A program made the position numbers and the translations under genes. Of a stretch of DNA of 38,775 bases, positions 1 through 6,537 are shown in pieces (position 1 is the first letter of the stretch; every line of letters starts with the position of its first letter). This DNA comes from Sphingobacteriaceae bacterium. Its GTDB lineage: Bacteria; Bacteroidota; Bacteroidia; UBA7662. The stretch covers positions 1-38,775 of the forward strand of contig PNNG01000011.1 in NCBI GenBank assembly GCA_013824115.1. The letters run 5' to 3'. Under the pieces are notes generated by a model. It did no database searches. It was not told the origin of the DNA and was given only the letters and a program-made list of their open reading frames with translations.

Positions 1-200
1 TCAAACATAGGAGGCGCAGAGGACGTTTTATACGGTTGATCAACAGCCGTGGGTCAATTGCAACTTGGCGCACTTGAACAGCATTTTAAGTGCACCTAGA
101 AAATGCGCGCGGTGCAGTACCGACGGTGATTTCGACATCCAAGGAAGTTACCTGCCATTTTAAAGGCCCAAAAATTTCTGAAAAAAATCTAAACTTCATT
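1..200. other. Intergenic leader, no gene seen
   Basis: No convincing reading frame or RNA gene is visible here. It may hold the end of an intergenic region belonging to a gene outside the window. The first bases contain a GAGGCGCAGAGGACG stretch loosely like the CACGGAGGACACGGAG repeats found near 4268, 4380 and 38126. Base use becomes more AT-rich towards position 200. Confidence 0.4.
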
Positions 201-248
201 TGCAACCATATGGTTACATATTTATATTTGCAACCAAATAGTTACATA
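201..248 (+). promoter_or_regulatory. Twin ArsR-type operators in direct repeat
   Basis: Two near-identical 20-bp sites, TGCAACCATATGGTTACATA at 201-220 and TGCAACCAAATAGTTACATA at 229-248, lie 28 bp apart just upstream of the ATG at 254. Each has a dyad core (AACCATATGGTT is a perfect palindrome, AACCAAATAGTT an imperfect one). ArsR-family repressors bind dyads of this size, and the operon ends in an ArsR gene, so autoregulation of the whole operon is the natural inference. The repeat and dyad are seen; the bound protein is inferred. Confidence 0.7.
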
Positions 249-253
249 AAGAC

Positions 254-754
254 ATGACAACAAGACAAATTATCTTCGCAACAATTTTAGGAACAATAGT
301 TCTATTCCTATTCGACGGAGCACTTCAAGCCATTCCAAACTTTGGAGTGAGAGCAGTTGAACGGTTAGAGACAAACGAACTGACGGCACCCAAATTTAAC
401 GAACTCACTGACCGAATGGCGTATATCGCCACCGACCAAACAGTCAGCTTTGTGGCGACAAAGCAAGCTGACTTCTACAATCTATCTAAATTTTTTGTAA
501 TCGAATTCCTTTCTGCTTTCGCTATTGCGCTATTGTTTGCTATAATCTTTGCGAAAATTAAGTTTGGGGGTTTAAAGGACAGACTATTGCTAACATTAGG
601 GTTTGCATTGATCGCTAGTTTTGCCATTCATATTCCATATTTCAACTGGTGGGGCTTTTCATTCGCTTATACAATCGGTGTTGTTTCAAAAACCGTTTTG
701 GGTTGGACCCTCATTGCCTTTATTCAGAATCGTTTCATTTTTAAAATCAAATAA
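254..754 (+). CDS. Hypothetical membrane protein of an ArsR-controlled operon
   Basis: A 166-residue protein with four likely membrane segments: one at about residues 6-25, then a polar loop of about 55 residues predicted outside the cytoplasm, then three helices at about 82-101, 110-128 and 136-158, ending in a basic tail. No catalytic motif was recognised. It is the first gene of a tightly packed operon (DUF4287 protein, SRPBCC protein, ArsR) and its ATG is only 5 bp after the second operator repeat, so a bound repressor would block its transcription. Base composition is visibly AT-richer than the pterin genes downstream, which suggests the operon was acquired as a unit. Function unknown; an ArsR-controlled small integral membrane protein is all that can be said. 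Confidence 0.8.
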   Translation: MTTRQIIFATILGTIVLFLFDGALQAIPNFGVRAVERLETNELTAPKFNELTDRMAYIATDQTVSFVATKQADFYNLSKFFVIEFLSAFAIALLFAIIFAKIKFGGLKDRLLLTLGFALIASFAIHIPYFNWWGFSFAYTIGVVSKTVLGWTLIAFIQNRFIFKIK

Positions 755-758
755 GTTT

Positions 759-1301
759 ATGGCACTTTCAGCAGCTCAAATGCAGGAAGCTGTAATCAAC
801 AACCTTCCTACAAAAACAGGCAAAACATTAGGCGAGTGGGTAAGTATTGCCAAAGCATTTAAACTCTCTAAAAGTAATGACATTCTGAAAAAACTAAAAT
901 CGGAATATGAATTGGGGCATGTTCAAGCCCAGACTATTGTATGGCGTATGGGAGAAGAAAAACCCTATGTGGAAACGAATGGCTATGAAGAAAATATTTT
1001 CAAAAATACCATTGATTTATACACAAAGCTAAAAAGCCAAATTCAGGCAATAAGTGATGAAGTTTCAGTTAAGCCCTGCAAAACATATGTACCATTTTAC
1101 AGGAATAATCAATTCGCAATAGTAACTGAGAAAAAGGGTGAACTTGTTTTAGGCTTAAATCTAAAAACGGAGCATTTTCCAGAACTAGTTAAAGCAGAAA
1201 AACTGGGCGGTTCCGACCGAATTAACAAAATGATTGTCGTGAATAATGACAATCTTTCCCAGGTGAACAAATACATCAAAGAAGCATATTCAAATAACTA
1301 A
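759..1301 (+). CDS. DUF4287/DUF5655 domain protein
   Basis: A 180-residue soluble protein. The N-terminal part (about residues 1-65) matches the DUF4287 pattern, with TGKTLGEWV near residue 21 followed by a short helical segment; the C-terminal part (about 75-180) matches DUF5655, with KTYVPFY and a following beta-rich stretch. No catalytic role is established for either domain. A longer frame opens at 621, but the ATG at 759, 4 bp after the previous stop, fits the domain start and avoids a 134-bp overlap. It is followed by an SRPBCC gene with a TAATG stop-start overlap, so the two are translationally coupled. DUF4287 proteins often sit beside ArsR and SRPBCC genes, as here (established context, recalled rather than searched). 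Confidence 0.8.
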   Translation: MALSAAQMQEAVINNLPTKTGKTLGEWVSIAKAFKLSKSNDILKKLKSEYELGHVQAQTIVWRMGEEKPYVETNGYEENIFKNTIDLYTKLKSQIQAISDEVSVKPCKTYVPFYRNNQFAIVTEKKGELVLGLNLKTEHFPELVKAEKLGGSDRINKMIVVNNDNLSQVNKYIKEAYSNN

Positions 1302-1717
1302 TGGCAAAAGAGATTAACATAGAAAGGTTTTATCCCTATCCAATAGAAAAAGTTTGGGATGCCATTGCCACATCTGATGCATTAAGCGATTGGTTGATGC
1401 CAAACGATTTTAAGTTAGAAATTGGACATGAATTTACTTTCAAGACAAAGCCGCAACCAGGTTTTGACGGTATTGTAAAATGTAAAGTAATTGACTTTGA
1501 GGTCCCAATAAGACTTTCATACACCTGGCAAGGTGGCCCCTTAAAGAAACCTACAACTGTTTCTTTTGAGCTTAAATCAAAAGCAAATGGAACTGTTCTT
1601 TACTTTAAGCATAGCGGCTTTGAAGGCTTCATCAACCAATACATCGTTCGTTTTGTTTTAGGAAGTGGTTGGAAAAATTTGTTATTCAAGAAAATCAAAT
1701 TGCATTTAGACAAATGA
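1301..1717 (+). CDS. SRPBCC (AHSA1-like) domain protein
   Basis: A 138-residue protein of the START/Bet v1-like SRPBCC superfamily, close to the AHSA1 (activator of Hsp90 ATPase homologue) group. It begins with the typical ERFYPYPIEKVWDAI strand-helix, then SDWLMP, a beta-sheet run with LSYTWQGG near residue 72, and a long C-terminal helix. Family members form a hydrophobic ligand cavity; the ligand is unknown. It overlaps the preceding stop by one base (TAATG) and the following ArsR gene by four bases (ATGA). SRPBCC-ArsR pairs are common in bacteria, and the SRPBCC protein is often presumed to bind or process the effector of the regulator; that is inference here. Confidence 0.85.
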   Translation: MAKEINIERFYPYPIEKVWDAIATSDALSDWLMPNDFKLEIGHEFTFKTKPQPGFDGIVKCKVIDFEVPIRLSYTWQGGPLKKPTTVSFELKSKANGTVLYFKHSGFEGFINQYIVRFVLGSGWKNLLFKKIKLHLDK

Positions 1718-2031
1718 ACAGAGACCCATTTGCAGCCATAGCAGACCCGACAAGAAGAGCAATTATTGACTTATTGGCTCAACAAGAACTTAACATCAAT
1801 CAGATTTCAGACCATTTTAACACTGTTTCAAGACAAGCTGTAACTAAACAACTTAAATACCTTGAAGACAGCGGACTTGTGAGTATCGAAAAAAACGGAC
1901 GTGAAAAATACTGTTACCTTTCTCTTGACAATTTGGAAGAGGTAAATGCCTGGCTCATAAAATATGAGAAGTTTTGGAACAAAAAATTGGAAAAACTTGA
2001 CGATTACTTAAAAATGAAAAACGACAGGTAA
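1714..2031 (+). CDS. ArsR family winged-helix transcriptional regulator
   Basis: A 105-residue regulator with the usual ArsR layout: FAAIADPTRRAIIDLL at residues 6-21, a helix-turn-helix with recognition helix around SRQAVTKQLKYLEDSGL (about 39-55), and a beta wing (about 56-69) before a charged C-terminal helix. The metal-binding ELCVCDL-type motif of arsenic sensors is absent, so it belongs to the SRPBCC-linked subgroup, not the metal sensors. The frame is open from 1669, but the ATG at 1714 overlaps the SRPBCC stop as ATGA and gives the standard N-terminus. It is the last gene of the operon and probably represses it through the twin dyads at 201-248. Confidence 0.88.
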   Translation: MNRDPFAAIADPTRRAIIDLLAQQELNINQISDHFNTVSRQAVTKQLKYLEDSGLVSIEKNGREKYCYLSLDNLEEVNAWLIKYEKFWNKKLEKLDDYLKMKNDR

Positions 2032-2110
2032 CAGCTGTTTTGCTCGATAGTCATTAACGCACTAAATTGGGCAGTCAGTTTGGCTTTTTGTTAGAAGCAC
2101 AGTTTAAGCC

Positions 2111-2140
2111 CTTGTAGTCGTGCCGAGGCAAGACTACGAA
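2111..2140. repeat. Hairpin-forming REP-like sequence
   Basis: CTTGTAGTCGTGCC and GGCAAGACTACGAAG pair over about 13 bases with one mismatch and one bulge, leaving a very small loop. No T-run follows, so it does not look like a simple terminator. It may be a dispersed REP-type palindrome or an end mark of the ArsR operon. Confidence 0.5.
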
Positions 2141-2337
2141 GCCTCTTGGCCAGCACTGCTTGTATAGATTGCAAGTACCATCGATACTTTCAATATTTGA
2201 ATAAGTGCGCAGAGGCCTAGTCTTTAACGCGCTTTATGTGGGTTAGCACTGACTTTTGTGTAAATCATCTTCACCCCACAACAAGATGCTCAAGCCAGGG
2301 CCAAGCAAATCCAAAACAGCACCTTCCAAAATCTTTG

Positions 2338-2345
2338 TACTTTTG
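2338..2345 (+). promoter_or_regulatory. Candidate -7 box for the pterin operon
   Basis: TACTTTTG matches the Bacteroidota -7 consensus TAnnTTTG. No TTG lies 17-23 bases upstream, so only half the promoter is supported. It would give a leader of about 135 nt before the ATG at 2485. Confidence 0.35.
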
Positions 2346-2484
2346 TGACGCTGAAAATATTTGGATGTGTAAACACCAATTTATCAGCAACTTAAATTAA
2401 TTCGACCTGGCAGTCTACTACTTTGTTTAACTTTTAAGCACTAAAAGTTGAACAAAACGAAAAGGCTGCTGTTGATTAGTCACA

Positions 2485-2895
2485 ATGAAAGTAACTGTAT
2501 CGCGCAAAGCGCATTTTAACGCGGCCCACCGCCTCCACAACCCGCAGTGGGATGCCGCCACCAACCAGCAAGTTTTTGGAAAGTGCAACAATGCCAACTT
2601 TCACGGCCACAATTACCAACTCATTGTGCATGTAACCGGTCCTATTGACCCACAAACAGGCTATGTAATGGACATGAAGGTGCTTGCCGACCTCATCGAC
2701 GAGGAGGTTTGCGACCGTTTCGACCATAAAAACCTGAACCTCGACACGGAAGAGTTTCGCGAGCTCAACCCTACTGCCGAGAACATTTGTGTGGTGATTT
2801 GGCAACGTTTGCGTGCAAAAATCAACAACCCATTCGAATTAAAAGTAACTTTATATGAAACTGAACGGAATTATGTCGAATACGCCGGTGAATAA
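2485..2895 (+). CDS. 6-pyruvoyl/6-carboxytetrahydropterin synthase (PTPS/QueD family)
   Basis: A 136-residue pterin synthase acting on 7,8-dihydroneopterin triphosphate in the cytoplasm. Zinc ligands are His15 (HFNAAHRL), His40 and His42 (HGHNY); Cys34 is the catalytic cysteine in KCNNANFHGH; Asp80-His81 (FDHKNLN) completes the relay and Glu125 (YETERNYVEY) anchors the pterin. The family includes QueD (queuosine) and PTPS (biopterin-type pterins). The KCNNxNFHGHNY form resembles the PTPS-like group, but the product cannot be decided from sequence. No queC, queE or queF is in the window. The next gene, GTP cyclohydrolase I, starts inside its 3' end in another frame, so substrate supply and use are coupled. 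Confidence 0.88.
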   Translation: MKVTVSRKAHFNAAHRLHNPQWDAATNQQVFGKCNNANFHGHNYQLIVHVTGPIDPQTGYVMDMKVLADLIDEEVCDRFDHKNLNLDTEEFRELNPTAENICVVIWQRLRAKINNPFELKVTLYETERNYVEYAGE

Positions 2896-3550
2896 GGCCG
2901 AGGCCGACGAAATGGGCGATGCCCACGTAGGTACCTCACTCGATACCCCTTTGCGCGAAGATGCGTTTGCGCTTGACAATGAGCTGAAAATTGAACTCAT
3001 TGAGAAGCACTTCCGCGAAATCATGAACATCATGGGGCTCGACCTTACCGACGACAGCCTCAAGGGTACGCCCCACCGCGTGGCCAAAATGTATGTAGAA
3101 GAAATTTTCAGCGGTCTCGATCCGGCCAACAAGCCCAAAATCGCCCTGTTCGAAAACAAATACAAGTACAACCAAATGCTGGTAGAGCGCGATATTACGC
3201 TTTACAGCAATTGCGAGCACCATTTTGTACCCATTGTGGGCAAGGCGCACGTGGCCTACATCAGCAACGGCAGTGTAATTGGTTTGAGCAAAATCAACCG
3301 CATTGTGGAGTATTTCGCCAAGCGTCCACAAGTACAAGAGCGTTTGACCAAGCAAATTTCGGCCGAACTCAAGCGTGTGTTGCAAACCGAAGATGTGGCG
3401 GTGGTAATTGATGCCCACCATATGTGCGTGAGCATGCGCGGCGTGGAAGACCACAGCAGCAGCACCATCACGGCCGATTACAGTGGCAAGTTTTTGGACG
3501 AAGCCACCCGCAACGAATTCTTGAAATACCTCGAATTAAGCGGTAAATAA
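2873..3550 (+). CDS. folE: GTP cyclohydrolase I
   Basis: Makes 7,8-dihydroneopterin triphosphate from GTP, the entry step to folate and other pterins. The 225-residue protein has the full family core: TDDSLKGTPHRVAKMY, the zinc site Cys114 with the following His pair in SNCEHHFVP, Cys185 in HHMCVSMRG, and the C-terminal EFLKYL helix. An in-frame ATG lies 18 bases upstream at 2855; either start overlaps the PTPS gene, and 2873 is chosen because it begins nearer the conserved N-terminal extension seen in Bacteroidota enzymes. The stop overlaps the SDR start as TAATG. Its position between PTPS and an SDR reproduces the gene order expected for a dedicated pterin pathway rather than for folate housekeeping alone. 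Confidence 0.93.
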   Translation: MSNTPVNKAEADEMGDAHVGTSLDTPLREDAFALDNELKIELIEKHFREIMNIMGLDLTDDSLKGTPHRVAKMYVEEIFSGLDPANKPKIALFENKYKYNQMLVERDITLYSNCEHHFVPIVGKAHVAYISNGSVIGLSKINRIVEYFAKRPQVQERLTKQISAELKRVLQTEDVAVVIDAHHMCVSMRGVEDHSSSTITADYSGKFLDEATRNEFLKYLELSGK

Positions 3551-4260
3551 TGGATTTCGCAGGTAAAAATGTGCTGGTGGTAGGTGCCAGCAGCGGGATT
3601 GGTGCGGCCATTGCCGACCAGTTGTTGGTAGCCGGTGCGCAGGTGTACAGCCTCAGCCGCAGCGAACCCAGCCGACCGGGTATTGTTTGGGAGCATTGGG
3701 ATGCCGCGTCATCGACTGCAGTTCCAGTGGGCCATTTGCCTGAGGAACTGCACGGTTTGGTGTACTGTCCGGGCACCATCCTACTCAAGCCCTTCAATCG
3801 CTTCAGCGATGCCGACTTCGAAAACGATTTGCAGGTGAACCTGTTAGGAGCCATCCGCGTGATCCGCGAAGTACTGCCCCGTTTGAAGAAGTCCGCCGGT
3901 GCCAGCATTGTGCTATACAGCACGGTGGCGAGCCGGGTGGGCATGCCCTACCACGCTTCCATTGCTGCTGCCAAGGGTGCCGTGGAAGGACTAACCAAAT
4001 CATTGGCTGCTGAATTTGCCGCCAACCAGATTCGCGTGAACTGCCTCGCCCCCTCATTGACCAATACCTCCCTGGCAGCAGGGTTGCTCGCCACGCCCGA
4101 AAAGGTAGAAGCGGGCAACAAGCGCCATCCGCTGGGCCGCGTGGGTCAGCCCGAAGATTTGGCTTCGCTCAGCACCTTCCTCCTCTCCAACCAAGCCGGC
4201 TGGATTACCGGTCAGGTGATTGCGGTAGATGGCGGGATGAGCGGCGTGAAACTCGTTTAA
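3550..4260 (+). CDS. SDR family oxidoreductase lacking the catalytic tyrosine
   Basis: A 236-residue short-chain dehydrogenase/reductase with the Rossmann motif GASSGIG (residues 12-18), Ser124 in VLYSTVAS and Lys142, and a C-terminal ITGQVIAVDGG. The YxxxK signature is broken: the Tyr position (138) is Ile in SIAAAKGAVEG, with the nearest Tyr at 134, and the usual NNAG is replaced by YCPG around 72-75. Related SDRs beside photolyase and folE genes show the same SxAxAK pattern, so this is likely a subfamily trait. It follows folE with a TAATG overlap. A sepiapterin-reductase-like or pterin-reducing role fits the operon but is inference; it could also be a non-catalytic pterin-binding SDR. Confidence 0.85.
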   Translation: MDFAGKNVLVVGASSGIGAAIADQLLVAGAQVYSLSRSEPSRPGIVWEHWDAASSTAVPVGHLPEELHGLVYCPGTILLKPFNRFSDADFENDLQVNLLGAIRVIREVLPRLKKSAGASIVLYSTVASRVGMPYHASIAAAKGAVEGLTKSLAAEFAANQIRVNCLAPSLTNTSLAAGLLATPEKVEAGNKRHPLGRVGQPEDLASLSTFLLSNQAGWITGQVIAVDGGMSGVKLV

Positions 4261-4267
4261 GTTTAAA

Positions 4268-4294
4268 ACACGGAGGACACGGAGGACACGGAGA
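4268..4294 (+). repeat. Tandem 9-bp CACGGAGG-type repeat
   Basis: Three tandem copies of ACACGGAGG (the last ends in A instead of G) directly follow the SDR gene. Related copies appear at about 4380-4410 and about 38125-38150. Dispersed arrays of this type occur in intergenic DNA of several bacterial phyla; origin unknown. Confidence 0.7.
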
Positions 4295-4379
4295 AAGGCA
4301 ATCAGTGCTAATTCCCAGTTTGCCTTCTTTTCTTCACTTTTAAGAATCAACGGTTGAAAGACGTGTTAGTATTGATAAA

Positions 4380-4444
4380 AAACACGGAGGTCACGGAAGA
4401 CACGGAGAGTAGTTTCTCTCAGTGCACTCTGTGACCTCTGTGTT
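4380..4444. terminator. Long inverted repeat between convergent genes
   Basis: AAACACGGAGGTCAC at 4380-4394 pairs with GTGACCTCTGTGTTT at 4430-4444 with one mismatch, and the inner bases (GGAGAG..CTCTC) extend the pairing. It lies between the plus-strand SDR gene and the minus-strand SWIM gene, ending at the SWIM stop codon, so it could serve as a two-way terminator. There is no strong T-run; the role is inferred from position. Confidence 0.5.
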
Positions 4445-5604
4445 TATCCTAATAATCTTTCCTTCAATTCTCTATACTCCAGCTTCCGATCTATTCCTTT
4501 AACTGTGCTTTCCATCAATTGGAAGTAGGTTTGTAGGGCTTTGAGCCGGACATCAGCTTCTGGAAGTAAGGCCAATTGTTTGGCAAAAGCCCAGTTACGT
4601 TCGTAGCAGCATTGGAAATATTTGGCCACGAAAAATTCGGTTTTGGCAGGTTCGAGGGCGATGAGTTTGCTGAGCAGTCGGCTCCAGGTGCGGTCGTTCA
4701 GCCGGCCATGGCGTTCGCTGAAGCGGCTGTACAAGGCACGGGCGAAACCGTCGAGCCCCAGGTTCATTTCAATAAACTGCTGGTAATCGTCGTCGATGAC
4801 GTAGCGCTGCGGGTAGGCATCGAGAAAAGTCAGCAGGAAATCGTATTTCTCATGTTCAAAATCGCCCAGATCGTAATCTGTCCGCTTTTCGAGGGCGGCA
4901 TAACCGGCCTTTAACACGCGTGAGAAAGGAAACAGCTTTTGGTGGTGTTTGTCGACCTGGTTCACCAGCAGTTTTTGTACGGCCAAACAGATGTCGATCA
5001 TGTTTTGCGCCGCTGCCGGGTCTTTTTGTTTCGCCAAAATACTTATGCGCTGTTTCCACTCATCGGCCATGTTTTTAAAGGGCTTGGCTGTTTTGGTGGT
5101 GCGCAATTTGGCGGTAACGGCCTCCTGCAATTCGGCGTAATAGCTGGCTTTGGCGGTGGTGTTTTGTCCCAACCGCAGCTGCATGAGCGTACGCATGGCA
5201 GCATCTTGTTTGCCAATTTCGAACAACAGGGCTTCGAGTTTTTCGCGGGAAGTTTGCTGCAGCATGTCAGCCAACGGATCTACCGCTTTCGTTTTGACTT
5301 TGGAGCGTTTTGCAGGCGCTTGTTCACCCGCCTCGCCCAAAGTGAGGTGCAAGAGCAAGGCCGCCAGGTGTTCGCAAGGCTCGGGGGCTTTGTCGCAACT
5401 GCAGCTAAACTCACGTACCAGCTCGCCTGCAAGGTTCATTTGCAGTTGGACTTGTCGGCGACCTTGTTTGAAAGTCACCAACCAAGTTTCAGCGTCGAGT
5501 TGGCTGCGTTCGTATTGGTGTTGAAGCCACAGTTTTTCACCCGCTTGCAGGATGGCCGGTGGCAGAACTTGTTCAAAGCCCGTGAGCTGTATTTCGAGGC
5601 GCAT
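4444..5604 (-). CDS. SWIM zinc finger domain protein
   Basis: A 386-residue protein with a SWIM zinc finger near the N-terminus: Cys68, Cys70, Cys77 and His79 in FSCSCDKAPEPCEHLAAL (CxCx6CxH). The rest is helical, with a basic linker (KRSKVKTKAV, about 98-107) and no helicase motifs. SWIM domains bind DNA or proteins and are often found on or beside SNF2-type helicases; no such helicase is in the window, so this looks like a stand-alone SWIM protein. A TATTTTCG box ends three bases before the ATG, a pattern shared with several genes here. It points against the pterin operon, so it is probably an independent gene inserted between pterin and photolyase genes. Confidence 0.8.
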   Translation of the reverse strand: MRLEIQLTGFEQVLPPAILQAGEKLWLQHQYERSQLDAETWLVTFKQGRRQVQLQMNLAGELVREFSCSCDKAPEPCEHLAALLLHLTLGEAGEQAPAKRSKVKTKAVDPLADMLQQTSREKLEALLFEIGKQDAAMRTLMQLRLGQNTTAKASYYAELQEAVTAKLRTTKTAKPFKNMADEWKQRISILAKQKDPAAAQNMIDICLAVQKLLVNQVDKHHQKLFPFSRVLKAGYAALEKRTDYDLGDFEHEKYDFLLTFLDAYPQRYVIDDDYQQFIEMNLGLDGFARALYSRFSERHGRLNDRTWSRLLSKLIALEPAKTEFFVAKYFQCCYERNWAFAKQLALLPEADVRLKALQTYFQLMESTVKGIDRKLEYRELKERLLG

Positions 5605-5859
5605 GTGCGAAAATACGCCATTAGTTAATTACACATTGATGCCTCAGGCAAATAGTGATTGTCGTCAAGAGATAATGATGTAACAGCATGACGCATTTTG
5701 CTTGCATTGCTTAAAACCCATGCCATGGACTTCTATTTTACTGATGCACCACAGATAAATTGTAATGGTCACACTACTTGCGTTAACCTAAATTATTTTT
5801 AAAGCAACTTTTCGTATCATTGATGCGTCTATCTCATGTTAATCCTTAAACCAATTGTC

Positions 5860-6351
5860 ATGATAAGAAAACACATTTTCACCGCACTTTTATTGGCATT
5901 TACATTACATGCGTGCAAAAAAGAAAACGTAATTGTATTCAGCGCCCCATTCGACGCTGCTTCAGAATTACAGTCTTGGGTACAAACAGGTGATGGTACC
6001 GCCAGCATCGACAGCTCCTCGCTCAAGCTTGCTTCAAATCGAAGTTGTTTGCGCTTTGAAACCACCCCTAGTTTTCGGCCAAATTCGGGCGCTACCTATG
6101 AAATCAGCTATAAAACCAAAGCCATTGCCCCTCAACCGGGTGAATCGGGTGGCTGCGCTGGTCCTTATATGCTGGTAATAAAACAAGGTAGTGAAGACCT
6201 CGTTTTCAAATCGTTTTACGCCAGCAGCAATTGGGTTTCGCACACCGAAACCTATAAAGCTACCAACGAAAGCAGCCTCAACATTGCCTTTTTGAGCGGT
6301 ACCCCGCGCGGTTTTTGGATTGATGACTTTAAAATCACCGAGATAAACTAG
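5860..6351 (+). CDS. Small lipoprotein with a jelly-roll-like domain
   Basis: A 163-residue protein with a lipoprotein signal peptide (MIRKHIFTALLLAFTLHAC, lipid-bearing Cys19). The mature part reads as an all-beta fold of the galactose-binding/CBM4-9 type: FSAPFDAASELQSW, LKLASNRSCLRFE, then YEISYKTKA and a closing FWIDDFKITEIN, the usual end of such domains. Two cysteines (about 45-100) may form a disulfide. It is likely attached to the outer membrane and may bind a glycan, but no ligand is known. A longer frame starts at 5836; the ATG at 5860 gives the proper signal peptide. It stands alone, followed by an inverted repeat and a photolyase fragment. Confidence 0.72.
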   Translation: MIRKHIFTALLLAFTLHACKKENVIVFSAPFDAASELQSWVQTGDGTASIDSSSLKLASNRSCLRFETTPSFRPNSGATYEISYKTKAIAPQPGESGGCAGPYMLVIKQGSEDLVFKSFYASSNWVSHTETYKATNESSLNIAFLSGTPRGFWIDDFKITEIN

Positions 6352-6358
6352 CCACCGC

Positions 6359-6451
6359 AAGGGCTGCTGACGAAGAATTGCTGGCGATTTCATGGATATT
6401 CGCCAAACCTTCGCATCACAGAAACGTACCTCACCTATGTCAGCAGCCCTT
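6359..6451. repeat. 12-bp perfect inverted repeat enclosing 69 bp
   Basis: AAGGGCTGCTGA (6359-6370) and TCAGCAGCCCTT (6440-6451) are exact reverse complements. A smaller pair, TGGCGA (6382-6387) and TCGCCA (6400-6405), lies inside. The right arm is also the start of the photolyase fragment (codons SAAL). No T-run follows the arms. Confidence 0.65.
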
Positions 6452-6484
6452 TCTATCCACTGGTTCCGCCGCGATTTGCGTTAG
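6437..6484 (+). pseudogene. 5' remnant of a second photolyase gene
   Basis: ATG followed by codons for SAALSIHWFRRDLR and then a stop. The 28 bases 6453-6480 are identical to 8357-8384, the start of the intact photolyase, and are in the same reading frame; similarity stops abruptly on both sides. The different first codons (MSAALS against MMT) indicate the start of a separate photolyase gene whose remainder is gone. The matching 3' remnant is at 10522-10579. Confidence 0.8.
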
Positions 6485-6537
6485 TTGCCAAGGGAAAGTT
6501 CATGGTTTAATCAGCACAGTTACAAATCATCAGCTGC

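Larger units (their letters stand above)
2032..2484. other. Intergenic region with a hairpin and a promoter-like box
   Basis: No gene was found in these 453 bases. The stretch contains one long hairpin (2111-2140) and a TAnnTTTG box at 2338-2345. It separates the AT-rich ArsR operon from the GC-richer pterin operon and may mark the edge of an acquired segment. Confidence 0.5.

Noticed and set aside
2485-2895. Queuosine pathway operon
   Set aside because: Only the QueD/PTPS-type gene is present; its partners are folE and an SDR, and no queC, queE or queF is in the window.
2936-3454. Open minus-strand frame of 172 codons inside folE
   Set aside because: It is His/Val-rich and antisense to a fully conserved enzyme gene; it is an effect of codon bias in folE.
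4268-4294. CRISPR-like short repeats
   Set aside because: The units are 9 bp and contiguous with no spacers, and no cas gene is present.
4939-5628. Open plus-strand frame of 229 codons antisense to the SWIM gene
   Set aside because: The SWIM zinc-finger frame explains the region; the antisense frame has low-complexity Phe/Gly/Leu content and no motif.
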